The notes below the pieces were generated by a model. The model was not told the origin of the DNA. It did no database searches and saw only the letters and a program-made list of their open reading frames with translations. From Candidatus Phaeomarinobacter ectocarpi (GTDB lineage Bacteria > Pseudomonadota > Alphaproteobacteria > CGMCC-115125): a DNA stretch of 64,000 bases. The stretch is from assembly GCF_000689395.1 (NCBI RefSeq), contig NZ_HG966617.1, positions 504,438 through 568,437 on the forward strand, read 5' to 3'. The translations under genes and the position numbers were made by a program. Positions 1 to 7,400 of the stretch are shown in pieces; positions within the stretch are counted from its first letter, which is position 1; every line of letters starts with the position of its first letter.

Positions 1-2
1 CG

Positions 3-674
3 GATGAGAGCCAGGAGGTTCTCGTTTGGTCCAATGCCATGTCTGACCTCGGCTTTGACAAGCATATGTACGGAATCCGGGCTCAGGAAGCGGGCCGGGT
101 CAATGAGCATCTGGTTGAAAGCACGTCTTTCTCCGATGACTGGCTCTCCGCCTACTACGGCGGGTTGCATAAGGTTGATCCCGTCGTAGCCCACTCCATT
201 GTTCATCCCATGCCCTTCATCTGGTCGGACTGCCCGGTTGAGACGCCCGAACAGCGGGCCTTTATGGCCGATGCCGCCGATGCGGGTCTCAAACATGGCG
301 TCAGCGCGCCATTGATTGTCGGCAGTGGCTACGAGGGTGCTGTGTCCGTCAGCGGAGACAGCAATGCGGATGTCCGTGACCACATGATGGCGATCTACTC
401 CATGACCTGCGCGATGCATGTCTTGCGGGTCAAAAACTGGTCACGGGACACGCTCAAGGCCTTCAAGCTCACGGCACGTGAACAGGAAGTCATGCGCTGG
501 ATTGCGGCCGGCAAGGATGACTGGACGATCGGCTCCATCCTCGGCATCAGCGAAAATGGTGTGCACTATCACAAGAAGAACATTTTCCGGAAATTGCAGC
601 TCAGCAGCCGCGTTGCTGTCGCTGCGGTGGCGCAGAAAACCGGGATTGCTGATGCCAACTACCGGTTCTGGTAG
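3..674 (+). CDS. LuxR-family quorum-sensing transcriptional regulator (5' partial)
   Basis: The frame is open to the left edge of the window, and the residues before the first ATG (position 39) read like autoinducer-domain sequence (EVLVWSNAMSDLGFD). The true start is therefore probably upstream of the window. The N-terminal half is an acyl-homoserine-lactone-binding domain with the usual pocket pattern: W and Y in DDWLSAYYGG, DP in KVDPVV, and W in PFIWSD. The C-terminal ~65 residues are a GerE/LuxR helix-turn-helix (LTAREQEVMRWIAAGK, then ISENGVHYHKKNIFRKL). It is followed 54 bp later by a LuxI synthase on the same strand, so it is the probable cognate receptor and activator. Family assignment is secure. 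The signal bound is not knowable from sequence. Confidence 0.93.
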   Translation, partial: DESQEVLVWSNAMSDLGFDKHMYGIRAQEAGRVNEHLVESTSFSDDWLSAYYGGLHKVDPVVAHSIVHPMPFIWSDCPVETPEQRAFMADAADAGLKHGVSAPLIVGSGYEGAVSVSGDSNADVRDHMMAIYSMTCAMHVLRVKNWSRDTLKAFKLTAREQEVMRWIAAGKDDWTIGSILGISENGVHYHKKNIFRKLQLSSRVAVAAVAQKTGIADANYRFW

Positions 675-704
675 GTCTCAAATCTAAAGCTATTCGTCAT
701 GCTC

Positions 705-724
705 ACGCTCCAATTTCGGAGTGT
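705..724 (+). promoter_or_regulatory. Imperfect palindrome covering the luxI ribosome-binding site
   Basis: Two arms, ACGCTCC and GGAGTGT, are separated by AATTTC. The right arm contains the Shine-Dalgarno sequence GGAG (718-721), 7 bp before the chosen luxI ATG at 729. The left-arm CTCC (708-711) is its exact complement, so a transcript could fold to hide the RBS. The 20-bp size also matches lux-box operators, but there is no recognisable lux-box consensus. Function is inferred. Confidence 0.35.
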
Positions 725-728
725 AATC

Positions 729-1400
729 ATGATTTACGAGTTCGCCTTAGCCCAACGCTGCGCCGCGCCCTTTCCCCACGAAGACATTCACGCTTCCATG
801 CATCGGCTGCGCCACGCGCTTTATCGCCAGGGCGCTGACTGGTCTGTGCCCGAGCATCTGGGCATGGAATATGACGAATTCGATACCATGACCGCGCGCT
901 ATCTCGTCGGCATTGACGAGACCGGCACCGTTCGTGCGCAAAGCCGCATGATCACCTGCGATCAGCCCTACATGCTGGCCCAGCTCTGGCCGGAGCTGGC
1001 TCAGTCCGTGCCGCTGCCGCGCAGTGCCGCCGATGCTGAGGGCTCGCGCACCGGTGTGGACGTAACCCTGCCGGTTGAAGAGTACCGCCGCTGGTTCTTC
1101 AAGCTTCTGATCGCAAATGTTGAATGGGCCGTGAGCAATGGCGTTGATCGCCTGAGCTTCGTCACCTACCAGCGCGTTGCCCAGAAATCGATGGAAGGCG
1201 CAGGCCTGTCGGTCACCTATTACGGCCCGACCATGTCCTTCCCCGATGGCCGGTTCATTGCCGGCTACTTCCCCGTAAGCACACACCTTGCCCATGACCT
1301 TCGCCGCAGGAATGGCATTGAAGGTCAGGTCTTTGTGCCGTTGCCAAAAGCCACGCCGCTACCCGCTGTTGCGCAGGAGGATCGTCATGAGGTCGCATAA
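729..1400 (+). CDS. Acyl-homoserine-lactone synthase, LuxI family
   Basis: LuxI-type enzymes make N-acyl-homoserine lactones from S-adenosylmethionine and an acyl carrier (acyl-ACP, or acyl-CoA in some alphaproteobacteria). The 223-aa product has the family core: R in the N-terminal RLRHALY helix, the W in GADWSVPEHLG, MEYDEFDTMTARYLVG with the conserved E-x-D-x-F-D, and RAQSRMI. Acidic and arginine residues (VEEYRRWFF) follow in the region of the family's second conserved block. ATG 729 is preferred over in-frame ATG 699 because GGAG lies 7 bp upstream. The gene directly follows the LuxR receptor, a common R-I order, and its last 14 bp overlap the next small gene. Acyl-chain specificity cannot be read. 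Confidence 0.93.
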   Translation: MIYEFALAQRCAAPFPHEDIHASMHRLRHALYRQGADWSVPEHLGMEYDEFDTMTARYLVGIDETGTVRAQSRMITCDQPYMLAQLWPELAQSVPLPRSAADAEGSRTGVDVTLPVEEYRRWFFKLLIANVEWAVSNGVDRLSFVTYQRVAQKSMEGAGLSVTYYGPTMSFPDGRFIAGYFPVSTHLAHDLRRRNGIEGQVFVPLPKATPLPAVAQEDRHEVA

Positions 1401-1617
1401 TCCACAGTCCTTTGACTTTGAAGAGGACCCAGAAAACGTCTGGCCCAAAACAGCGGTAGAAGCCGCTGATCAGATGCGTGATGTGTTGGCGCTGTTTATC
1501 CGCATCTCCGAAGAGTTTGATATGTCGACCACCGCAGAGATGCTGCGGCATACGGTCGAGACAGCGCGCCAGGACGCAATGAGCAAATCAGGCGCGCCGC
1601 CGCATATTCACGGATGA
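1387..1617 (+). CDS. Small acidic protein translationally coupled to luxI
   Basis: This 76-aa ORF starts inside the 3' end of luxI (14-bp overlap) behind a strong Shine-Dalgarno sequence (AGGAGG, 6 bp before ATG 1387), so translation is very likely. The product is acidic and probably helical in the middle (AVEAADQMRDVLALF, TTAEMLRHTVETA), with no signal peptide or membrane segment. I do not recognise a family. Coupling to luxI suggests a role in signal synthesis or control, but that is inference from position only. The gene ends 12 bp before the convergent HTH gene. Confidence 0.75.
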   Translation: MRSHNPQSFDFEEDPENVWPKTAVEAADQMRDVLALFIRISEEFDMSTTAEMLRHTVETARQDAMSKSGAPPHIHG

Positions 1618-1629
1618 GCGGCAGGGGCG

Positions 1630-1986
1630 TCAGGCTTTATGTGCCTGCGCCCTGTCGAGGGGAAATGGGATGATCTGAGCTTGGGAAAGCCCGGGTTCCC
1701 AGCGCTCGAAACTGGGAATGAGCTGGCGTCTGAGCGCTTCAGCGACGGCAAAGAGATTTGTCCTGGCCTCAAGTTTCAGGCGTGCGGACCGCATTTGTGC
1801 GGCAATCGTCCGGTCACTGACGCCTCTTATCCCCGCCAGATCCTTGTAGGACTCAAGGTTGCAGGTGCTTAGGAGTGCCATATTCCAGACCTCGGCCGGG
1901 GTCAGCAGTGTCGGCGGGTGCGTATCAGTCCACATCTCAGCCTGTGCCAGAACCGATTTTGCCTCCAGTGTTTTGAAGCGAGTCAT
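1630..1986 (-). CDS. Stand-alone LuxR/GerE-type HTH protein without a sensor domain
   Basis: From ATG 1986 the product is 118 aa. Residues ~40-105 form a GerE-type helix-turn-helix (LLTPAEVWNMALLSTCNLESY, VSDRTIAAQMRSARLKLE). There is no autoinducer or receiver domain. The frame stays open upstream to 2271, but that sequence is rich in Cys and Trp and runs through the repeat region, so I take it as non-coding. The start is moderately secure (GGCAGGAAA lies ~14 bp upstream). Its position, convergent with the luxR-luxI unit, suggests a modulator of quorum sensing or of the neighbouring gene at 2293. Targets are unknown. Confidence 0.7.
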   Translation of the reverse strand: MTRFKTLEAKSVLAQAEMWTDTHPPTLLTPAEVWNMALLSTCNLESYKDLAGIRGVSDRTIAAQMRSARLKLEARTNLFAVAEALRRQLIPSFERWEPGLSQAQIIPFPLDRAQAHKA

Positions 1987-2123
1987 TGCCGCGTGAATTT
2001 CCTGCCTTGGTGACACATGACGCCGCCAGGACCGGCGACAGATGCGCATGCACGTTGAACACACCGCACCATCTACTTTGAGATAGTCCCAAAATTCGCA
2101 GAGGCTGAAAACTAGCAAGGTTA

Positions 2124-2148
2124 ATAGGGGGGAGGCGGCACCCCCTAT
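2124..2148. promoter_or_regulatory. Perfect 8-bp inverted repeat in the HTH/DsbA intergenic region
   Basis: ATAGGGGG (2124-2131) and CCCCCTAT (2141-2148) are exact reverse complements, 9 bp apart. It lies 138 bp upstream of the HTH gene start and 145 bp upstream of the DsbA-like gene. It could be a dimeric regulator site or a hairpin in the HTH leader. No T-run follows, so a terminator is unlikely. Confidence 0.4.
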
Positions 2149-2169
2149 ACTGGCTTTTCTCACATTTTG

Positions 2170-2226
2170 GCATGCGCCAGATATTGGCATGCCCCATATA
2201 TTGGCATGCCCCAGATATTGGCATGC
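2170..2226. repeat. 17-bp tandem iterons, four GCATGC cores
   Basis: GCATGC occurs at 2170, 2187, 2204 and 2221, exactly 17 bp apart. The three intervals read GCATGCGCCAGATATTG, GCATGCCCCATATATTG and GCATGCCCCAGATATTG. Each core is itself palindromic. The array sits between the minus-strand HTH gene (start 1986) and the plus-strand gene at 2293, and together with the inverted repeat at 2124 fills most of this ~300-bp gap. I see no convincing -35/-10 pair. Cooperative operator sites for a nearby regulator are the simplest reading. An origin is unlikely, with no Rep gene or AT-rich unwinding region. Confidence 0.6.
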
Positions 2227-2292
2227 GAAGTGACATAATATGCCTGCCATGGCAAAGTGCGCTGGATTCACCTGCCCTGAGGGAGACGTCGC

Positions 2293-3642
2293 GTGCTTGA
2301 GCCTGAAAAAAATCCAAACCCATCCCTCATGGTCGATCCTCCCGCCTGGTTCAGATGGGGCATGCGGTGGCAGCTGGACGCCGTCACCAATGTGAAGCGG
2401 GTGTTGAAACGGCGGGGCAAGGTCGAAGCCCAGCGCCAGAAATCAGGGGCGCCCCACGTGGTGGAGTATTTTCATCAACTTGATGATCCCTACTCGCACC
2501 TCACGGCGCAGGTCCTCGCGCGCTTCGCTGAGAAGTATGACGTCACCGTCGTCCCCCATCTCATTCGTGCCAGCGGTGGTCGCAACCAGCCGGAGTTTGA
2601 AAAACTCGCGGTCTGGGCCCGGCGCGATGCGCAGTTGATAGCCCCGCATCTGGGACTGGATTTTCCAGCCGAGGCAGCAACCCGGCCCGATGCATCCGCA
2701 CAGCAAAAGACAGGCGAGATGCTTGCCGGTCTCTCAGCACCGGATTTCATTCAGCACCTGAAGGATGCAAGTGACGCCCTGTGGCGCAACGATGCATCCG
2801 GTCTGACGGCAGCCAAGTCCGGCAGCCTCAACAAGGCACTCGATGATGGGTCAAATCGATTGGCCAAACTGGGCCACTATTCAGGGGCAATGTTCTACTA
2901 TGGAGGCGAGTGGTACTGGGGTGTGGACCGTCTGTTCCATCTGGAAGACCGGCTTGCGTCCCTTGGCCTGGCCAGGCAGGGCGCCACGCAGCATCTTGTC
3001 CCCCGTCCGGCGATTAATGTGTCCGGAGTGGACGCCAGCAAGCTGACGCTGGATTTCTATCCGTCGCTCAATTCTCCGTATACGTCCATTATCTATGATC
3101 TGACGATTGACCTGAAAAACACCTGCGGCATCCGCTTCAACCACAAGCCGGTATTGCCCATGATCATGCGCGGCGTGCCGGCCACCCGCGCGAAAGGCAC
3201 CTACATCGTTTTCGATACCAAGCGTGAGGCAGACTTTCTGGGTGTACCCTTCGGCCCTATGGTCACCCCCATCGGCACGCCGACGCGCAGGCTCTATTCG
3301 CTGCTGCCCTGGGCCATCGAGCAGGGCAAGGACGAAGCCCTGTTAAGCGCCGGCCTCAAGCAGGCGTTCTCTGAAGGGGTCGGTCTGCACACAGACAATA
3401 AGATGCGCCGGGCGGTCGAGAGGGCCGGGCTTGATTGGGCGCACGCCAGGACAATCATCGGCAATGATGACTGGAAGCCCTTGGTTGAGCGCAATCAGGA
3501 TGAGATGGTGGAAGGCCTTGGCCTGTGGGGTGTCCCCAGCTATCGCCTGTCTGGTCCCGATGGCGAACCGGACATGGCCGTCTGGGGGCAGGACCGTCTG
3601 TGGCTGATCGCCGCTGAAATCAAACGGCGGGCGGCCCTTTAG
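2293..3642 (+). CDS. Tandem DsbA/2-hydroxychromene-2-carboxylate-isomerase-like protein
   Basis: The product is 449 aa with two thioredoxin-fold DSBA/HCCA-isomerase (kappa GST-like) domains in one chain. The first begins near residue 56 (VVEYFHQLDDPYSHLTAQVL) and the second near residue 250 (LTLDFYPSLNSPYTSIIYDL). Both carry the F-x-x-x-x-x-PY signature where kappa GSTs and HCCA isomerases bind glutathione. The C-terminus (GLWGVPSYRLSG, WGQDRLWLI) matches the usual cis-Pro strand and last helix. There is no CxxC, so disulfide oxidoreductase activity is unlikely. Family members are usually ~200-aa single domains. The start is GTG 2293, supported by GAGGGAGA ~9 bp upstream. Substrate is unknown. 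Confidence 0.8.
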   Translation: MLEPEKNPNPSLMVDPPAWFRWGMRWQLDAVTNVKRVLKRRGKVEAQRQKSGAPHVVEYFHQLDDPYSHLTAQVLARFAEKYDVTVVPHLIRASGGRNQPEFEKLAVWARRDAQLIAPHLGLDFPAEAATRPDASAQQKTGEMLAGLSAPDFIQHLKDASDALWRNDASGLTAAKSGSLNKALDDGSNRLAKLGHYSGAMFYYGGEWYWGVDRLFHLEDRLASLGLARQGATQHLVPRPAINVSGVDASKLTLDFYPSLNSPYTSIIYDLTIDLKNTCGIRFNHKPVLPMIMRGVPATRAKGTYIVFDTKREADFLGVPFGPMVTPIGTPTRRLYSLLPWAIEQGKDEALLSAGLKQAFSEGVGLHTDNKMRRAVERAGLDWAHARTIIGNDDWKPLVERNQDEMVEGLGLWGVPSYRLSGPDGEPDMAVWGQDRLWLIAAEIKRRAAL

Positions 3643-3651
3643 AGGCAGGGG

Positions 3652-4686
3652 CTAGGGCGCAAGCCGCCAATTGATGGTTTCACCGGCGTGAAACGGCACG
3701 ATGGCAATCTCGGCGTCTTCAATGAGGTCGGGCACCGCATGGCCGGTGCGTTCCAGGGTAATGGTCTCGTCGTTCAGCGGCAGGCCATAGAAGTGCGGGC
3801 CAAACTCGGACGCGAATGCTTCCAGCTTGTCGAGGGCGCCTTCTTCTTCAAAGGTCTGCGCATAGCTTTCAATAGCAACAGGCGCGCTGAAGATGCCGGC
3901 ACACCCGCAGTCGCTTTCCTTGTCGTGCTTCTGGTGCGGTGCTGAGTCCGTCCCCAGGAAGAATTTCGCATTGCCCGAAACAGCGGCCTTGCGCAGCGCT
4001 TCACGGTGCTTGCGGCGCTTGGCAACCGGCAGACAATAGGCGTGAGGGCGCATGCCGCCATCAAACATGTCATTGCGGTCAATGCGCAGGTGATGGGCCG
4101 TAATCGTTGCTGCCACCTTGTCACTTGCAGCGCTCACAAACTCAACCGAGTCCTCCGTGGTGATGTGCTCAAGCACGACCTTGAGATCTGGAAAGTCCGT
4201 CACCAGTGGCGCCAGCGTCGTATCGATGAACACATGCTCGCGATCGAAGATGTCGATGTCTGGCGACACCACCTCACCGTGGATCAGCAGCGGCATACCG
4301 ATGGCCTGCATGCGGTCAAACACACGGTCGAGCTTGCGGACGTCGGTGACACCTGCCGCTGAATTGGTCGTGGCGTTGGCCGGGTAGAGTTTGCAGGCCG
4401 CAAACACGCCTTCTTCAAAGCCTGTGGCAATCTCGTCCGCATCAATGTCGTCGGTCAGATAGGCCGTCATCAGCGGTGTGAAACTGTGATGGGCACCGAT
4501 CGCGCTGCGAATGCGATCACGGTAGTGCCGGGCAGCATCCACGGTTGTGACCGGCGGCACGAGATTGGGCATCACAATGGCACGGGCAAACTGCTGCGCT
4601 GTATAGCGGGCAGCAAACTCAAGCATTGCGCCGTCGCGCAGATGCACATGCCAGTCGTCAGGGCGTCGGATCGTGAGAGTTTCCAT
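3652..4686 (-). CDS. pyrC: Dihydroorotase (PyrC type)
   Basis: Catalyses reversible cyclisation of N-carbamoyl-aspartate to dihydroorotate in pyrimidine synthesis, in the cytoplasm. The 344-aa length matches the class II PyrC family. Metal-site residues are visible: H13 and H15 in DDWHVHLRDG, the carbamylated Lys99 in FAACKLYPANATTNS, His in PLLIHGEV, His in VLEHITT, and catalytic Asp in FFLGTDSAPH. ATG 4686 is chosen because it yields the canonical N-terminus. The longer frame would need a TTG at 4740. It is a single gene, convergent with the DsbA-like gene (10-bp gap) and divergent from the monooxygenase operon. Confidence 0.95.
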   Translation of the reverse strand: METLTIRRPDDWHVHLRDGAMLEFAARYTAQQFARAIVMPNLVPPVTTVDAARHYRDRIRSAIGAHHSFTPLMTAYLTDDIDADEIATGFEEGVFAACKLYPANATTNSAAGVTDVRKLDRVFDRMQAIGMPLLIHGEVVSPDIDIFDREHVFIDTTLAPLVTDFPDLKVVLEHITTEDSVEFVSAASDKVAATITAHHLRIDRNDMFDGGMRPHAYCLPVAKRRKHREALRKAAVSGNAKFFLGTDSAPHQKHDKESDCGCAGIFSAPVAIESYAQTFEEEGALDKLEAFASEFGPHFYGLPLNDETITLERTGHAVPDLIEDAEIAIVPFHAGETINWRLAP

Positions 4687-4770
4687 GGGCCCACCGGTAT
4701 CAGGCGTCCTTGTCCCGTTCAAGCCGACAATACGCCGCAAAATATCTGATGTCGGTCTTGACCTGCGTCA

Positions 4771-4787
4771 ATTGACAGAATGTCAAT
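4771..4787. promoter_or_regulatory. Perfect palindrome upstream of the monooxygenase operon
   Basis: ATTGACA and TGTCAAT are exact inverted repeats with a 3-bp spacer (GAA), 73 bp before the monooxygenase ATG at 4860 and 85 bp before pyrC on the other strand. The left arm contains TTGACA, a consensus -35 box, so a bound repressor would block a promoter. The 7-3-7 geometry is typical of TetR-, GntR- or MarR-type operators. No regulator gene is adjacent. Confidence 0.5.
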
Positions 4788-4859
4788 ATGGGCCAGACTG
4801 CATGTCAGACAAGAAACTCAACACAGGCCGAACAATGGCCGTTCAGAGGGACGAAGCAC

Positions 4860-6398
4860 ATGCCGGATACAGCAACACTCGACAAATCAGCGGCTAAATC
4901 AGGTGCCAAGGCTCAACATTTTGATGTGCTGGTCGTCGGTGCCGGCATTTCAGGCGTCGGTGCCGCGTATCACCTGCAGGACCAGTGCCCGGGCATGAGC
5001 TATGTGGTGCTCGAAGCGCTGGAAGACTTCGGCGGCACCTGGCTGATGCACAAATATCCCGGCATCCGCTCTGACAGTGACCTGTACACCTTCGGCTATC
5101 GCTTCAAGCCGTGGACCGGCAACCCCATCGCCACGGCGGAAGAAATCCGCACCTACATGGATGAAGTGATCGAGGAAAACGACCTCAAGCGCCACATCCG
5201 CTACCAGCACAAGATCCTGTCCGCTGACTGGTCCGACGCGGACAATCTGTGGACCATCCACGCGACGCGGACCGATACCAATGAAGACTTGGTCTTTACC
5301 TGCGGCTTCCTGTGGATGTGCCAGGGCTACTACCGCCACTCGGAAGGCTACACCCCGGACTGGCCCGACATGGACAAGTTCAAGGGCGACATCATTCACC
5401 CGCAGACCTGGCCGGAGAACTACGACTACAAAGGCAAGAAGGTGGTTGTGATCGGCTCGGGTGCCACCACGGCCACCATCGTGCCTGCCATGGCGCCGGA
5501 CTGCGAGCACATCACCGTGCTGCAACGCTCGCCCACCTACTTCGTACCCGGGCGGAACGAAAATGAAGTTGCGGACATGCTGCGGCTGCTGGAAATCGAT
5601 GAAGAGTGGATCCACGAAATCACTCGCAAGGCGGTGCTCTACAATCAGGCCGAGCTGACGCGGCGCTCCTTTGAAGAGCCGGAAGTTGTGAAGCAGGAAC
5701 TGATCGACGGGGTGAAGGAACTGCTGCCCGAAGGCTATGACGTGGACAAGCACTTCACGCCCAAATACCGCCCCTGGCGCCAGCGCGTGGCCTTTGTGCC
5801 GGACGGTGATCTGTTCGCAGGCATCAAGGCCGGCAAAGCCAGCATGGTGACCGACGAGATTGAGCGCTTCACCGAAAAAGGCATCCTGCTCAAATCGGGC
5901 GAGGAGTTGGAAGCGGACATCATTATCACCGCCACAGGCTTCAACCTCTGCGCGCTGGGCGACATCGCGTTCTCCCGCAATGGCGAAGCCATCAAGTTCA
6001 ACGAGACCGTCACCTATCGCGGCATGATGTTTACCGGCATGCCCAACATGGTTTGGGTGTTCGGCTACTTTCGCGCCAGCTGGACGCTGCGCGTAGACAT
6101 GGTGGGAGATTTTGTCTGCCGCCTGCTGAAAAAGATGCAGCAAAAAGGCGCAAAGAAGGTCGAGGTCGCTTTGCGACCCGAAGACAAGGACATGCCGATC
6201 CTTGACTGGATCGACACCGAGAATTTCAACCCCGGCTACATCATGCGCAACATGCATCTGTTGCCCAAACGCGGCGACAAGCCCGAATGGCAGCACAACC
6301 AGGACTACTGGACGGAACGCAAGGAGTTCCCCGACATTGATCTGGACGATGCAGCGTTCGTCTACACCAAGGCAGATCAGATATCAGATGTCGCCTGA
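4860..6398 (+). CDS. Flavin-containing monooxygenase, Baeyer-Villiger type
   Basis: NADPH- and FAD-dependent enzymes of this family insert oxygen into ketones to give esters or lactones. The 512-aa product has an N-terminal FAD Rossmann motif (VVGAGISGVG, residues 26-35), a second NADPH-binding motif (VVVIGSGATTATI), and between them FKGDIIHPQTWP, which fits the Baeyer-Villiger signature FxGxxxHxxxW. ATG 4860 is preferred over ATG 4788 because GAGGGA lies ~9 bp upstream and the longer form adds only a nondescript extension. It is the first gene of a four-gene run with a hydrolase, an MFS transporter and a deiminase. Ketone substrate unknown. Confidence 0.9.
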   Translation: MPDTATLDKSAAKSGAKAQHFDVLVVGAGISGVGAAYHLQDQCPGMSYVVLEALEDFGGTWLMHKYPGIRSDSDLYTFGYRFKPWTGNPIATAEEIRTYMDEVIEENDLKRHIRYQHKILSADWSDADNLWTIHATRTDTNEDLVFTCGFLWMCQGYYRHSEGYTPDWPDMDKFKGDIIHPQTWPENYDYKGKKVVVIGSGATTATIVPAMAPDCEHITVLQRSPTYFVPGRNENEVADMLRLLEIDEEWIHEITRKAVLYNQAELTRRSFEEPEVVKQELIDGVKELLPEGYDVDKHFTPKYRPWRQRVAFVPDGDLFAGIKAGKASMVTDEIERFTEKGILLKSGEELEADIIITATGFNLCALGDIAFSRNGEAIKFNETVTYRGMMFTGMPNMVWVFGYFRASWTLRVDMVGDFVCRLLKKMQQKGAKKVEVALRPEDKDMPILDWIDTENFNPGYIMRNMHLLPKRGDKPEWQHNQDYWTERKEFPDIDLDDAAFVYTKADQISDVA

Positions 6399-6488
6399 CG
6401 CCCTATCGGGATCAATCCGGAACGTGGTACTCACTCGGCCAGCCTGCACGCACAGGCTGATGGTCCAACCGAGTGATTGCTGCTGCTT

Positions 6489-7400
6489 ATGTCTGAAGTT
6501 CCTAGCCACCAGTTTTTCGACGGCTCTGATGCCCGTATTTCCTATTGGGAATGGGGCGACCCCGCTGGTCAGCCGATCCTGCTGATTCATGCGACCGGGT
6601 TTCATGCCCGTGTGTGGGATGAAACAGTTTCGCACCTGCCCCAGAGCTACCGCATCATCTCGGTTGATATGCGCGGCCACGGTCAAAGCGAAAAGAAAGG
6701 CCTGCTGCTCGACTGGTCCCTGGTCGCAAAGGATGTGGGTGACCTGGTTGATCATCTTGGGCTGACAAATGTCATCGGCGCGGGTCATTCCATGGGCGGC
6801 CACTGCCTGACACAGATTGCAAAAACCCGCCCGCAGATATTTGAGCGGCTGCTGCTGATTGATCCGGTCATGATGCCGCCGGCAAACTATGAGAGCAGCC
6901 CCTACAACGACCTGACGGACCCGTCGGAACACATGGTTGCGCGCAGGCGTGATGCCTGGACCGGCTGGGAGGAGATGTATGACCGCTTCAAAGATCGGCA
7001 TCCCTATTCATTGTGGGAGCCGCAGGCGCTGGAAGACTATTGCCGCCATGGCATTCGCCCCAACGAGGACGGTGACGGCTATCGCCTGGCATGCCCGCCG
7101 GTCATGGAAGCATCCGTTTACATGGGCAGCATCAACGCCAATCTGACCGGCACCCTCAAGGAGATGACACTGCCTGTCACCATTCTACGCGCCAAGGGCC
7201 GCGAACCCGGCGACGAGGCGGTGATGGATTTTGCCCTCTCGCCGACGTGGGACCAGTTGTACAAGGAGTTCGGCAATGGGCGTGATGTATCGCTGCCGCA
7301 TCTCAGCCACTTCATCCCCATGCAGGATCCTGCTTTGACGGCGCATTTCATTTTGAATGCCCAGGCATCTGCAGAAGAGGCGGTCGCTGCTGCAAAATGA
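6489..7400 (+). CDS. Alpha/beta hydrolase
   Basis: The 303-aa product has the nucleophile elbow GHSMGG (Ser101), the oxyanion-hole strand LLIHATGFHARVWD, the DMRGHGQS strand-helix and a C-terminal catalytic His in LPHLSHFIPMQDP. It is a soluble esterase/lipase-type hydrolase. Lying directly after a Baeyer-Villiger-type monooxygenase and overlapping the next gene by 4 bp (ATGA), it would suit hydrolysis of the ester or lactone made by the monooxygenase. That pairing is known in ketone catabolism but is inferred here. ATG 6489 gives a typical N-terminus. ATG 6477 is also possible, and neither has a clear Shine-Dalgarno. Confidence 0.87.
   Translation: MSEVPSHQFFDGSDARISYWEWGDPAGQPILLIHATGFHARVWDETVSHLPQSYRIISVDMRGHGQSEKKGLLLDWSLVAKDVGDLVDHLGLTNVIGAGHSMGGHCLTQIAKTRPQIFERLLLIDPVMMPPANYESSPYNDLTDPSEHMVARRRDAWTGWEEMYDRFKDRHPYSLWEPQALEDYCRHGIRPNEDGDGYRLACPPVMEASVYMGSINANLTGTLKEMTLPVTILRAKGREPGDEAVMDFALSPTWDQLYKEFGNGRDVSLPHLSHFIPMQDPALTAHFILNAQASAEEAVAAAK

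Noticed and set aside
705..724. Classical lux box upstream of luxI
   Set aside because: The palindrome is imperfect, overlaps the ribosome-binding site and does not match a known lux-box consensus, so I report it only as a hairpin or possible operator.
2170..2226. Replication origin from iterons
   Set aside because: No Rep gene, no AT-rich unwinding region and no DnaA-box cluster are visible. The sites lie in a normal intergenic gap.
1987..2271. N-terminal extension of the HTH protein to 2271
   Set aside because: The added residues run through the iterons and inverted repeat and are Cys/Trp-rich. ATG 1986 gives a compact GerE-domain protein.
4950..6296. 448-codon minus-strand frame opposite the monooxygenase
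   Set aside because: The plus strand encodes a full monooxygenase with FAD and Baeyer-Villiger motifs. The opposite product is His/Val-rich without a domain.
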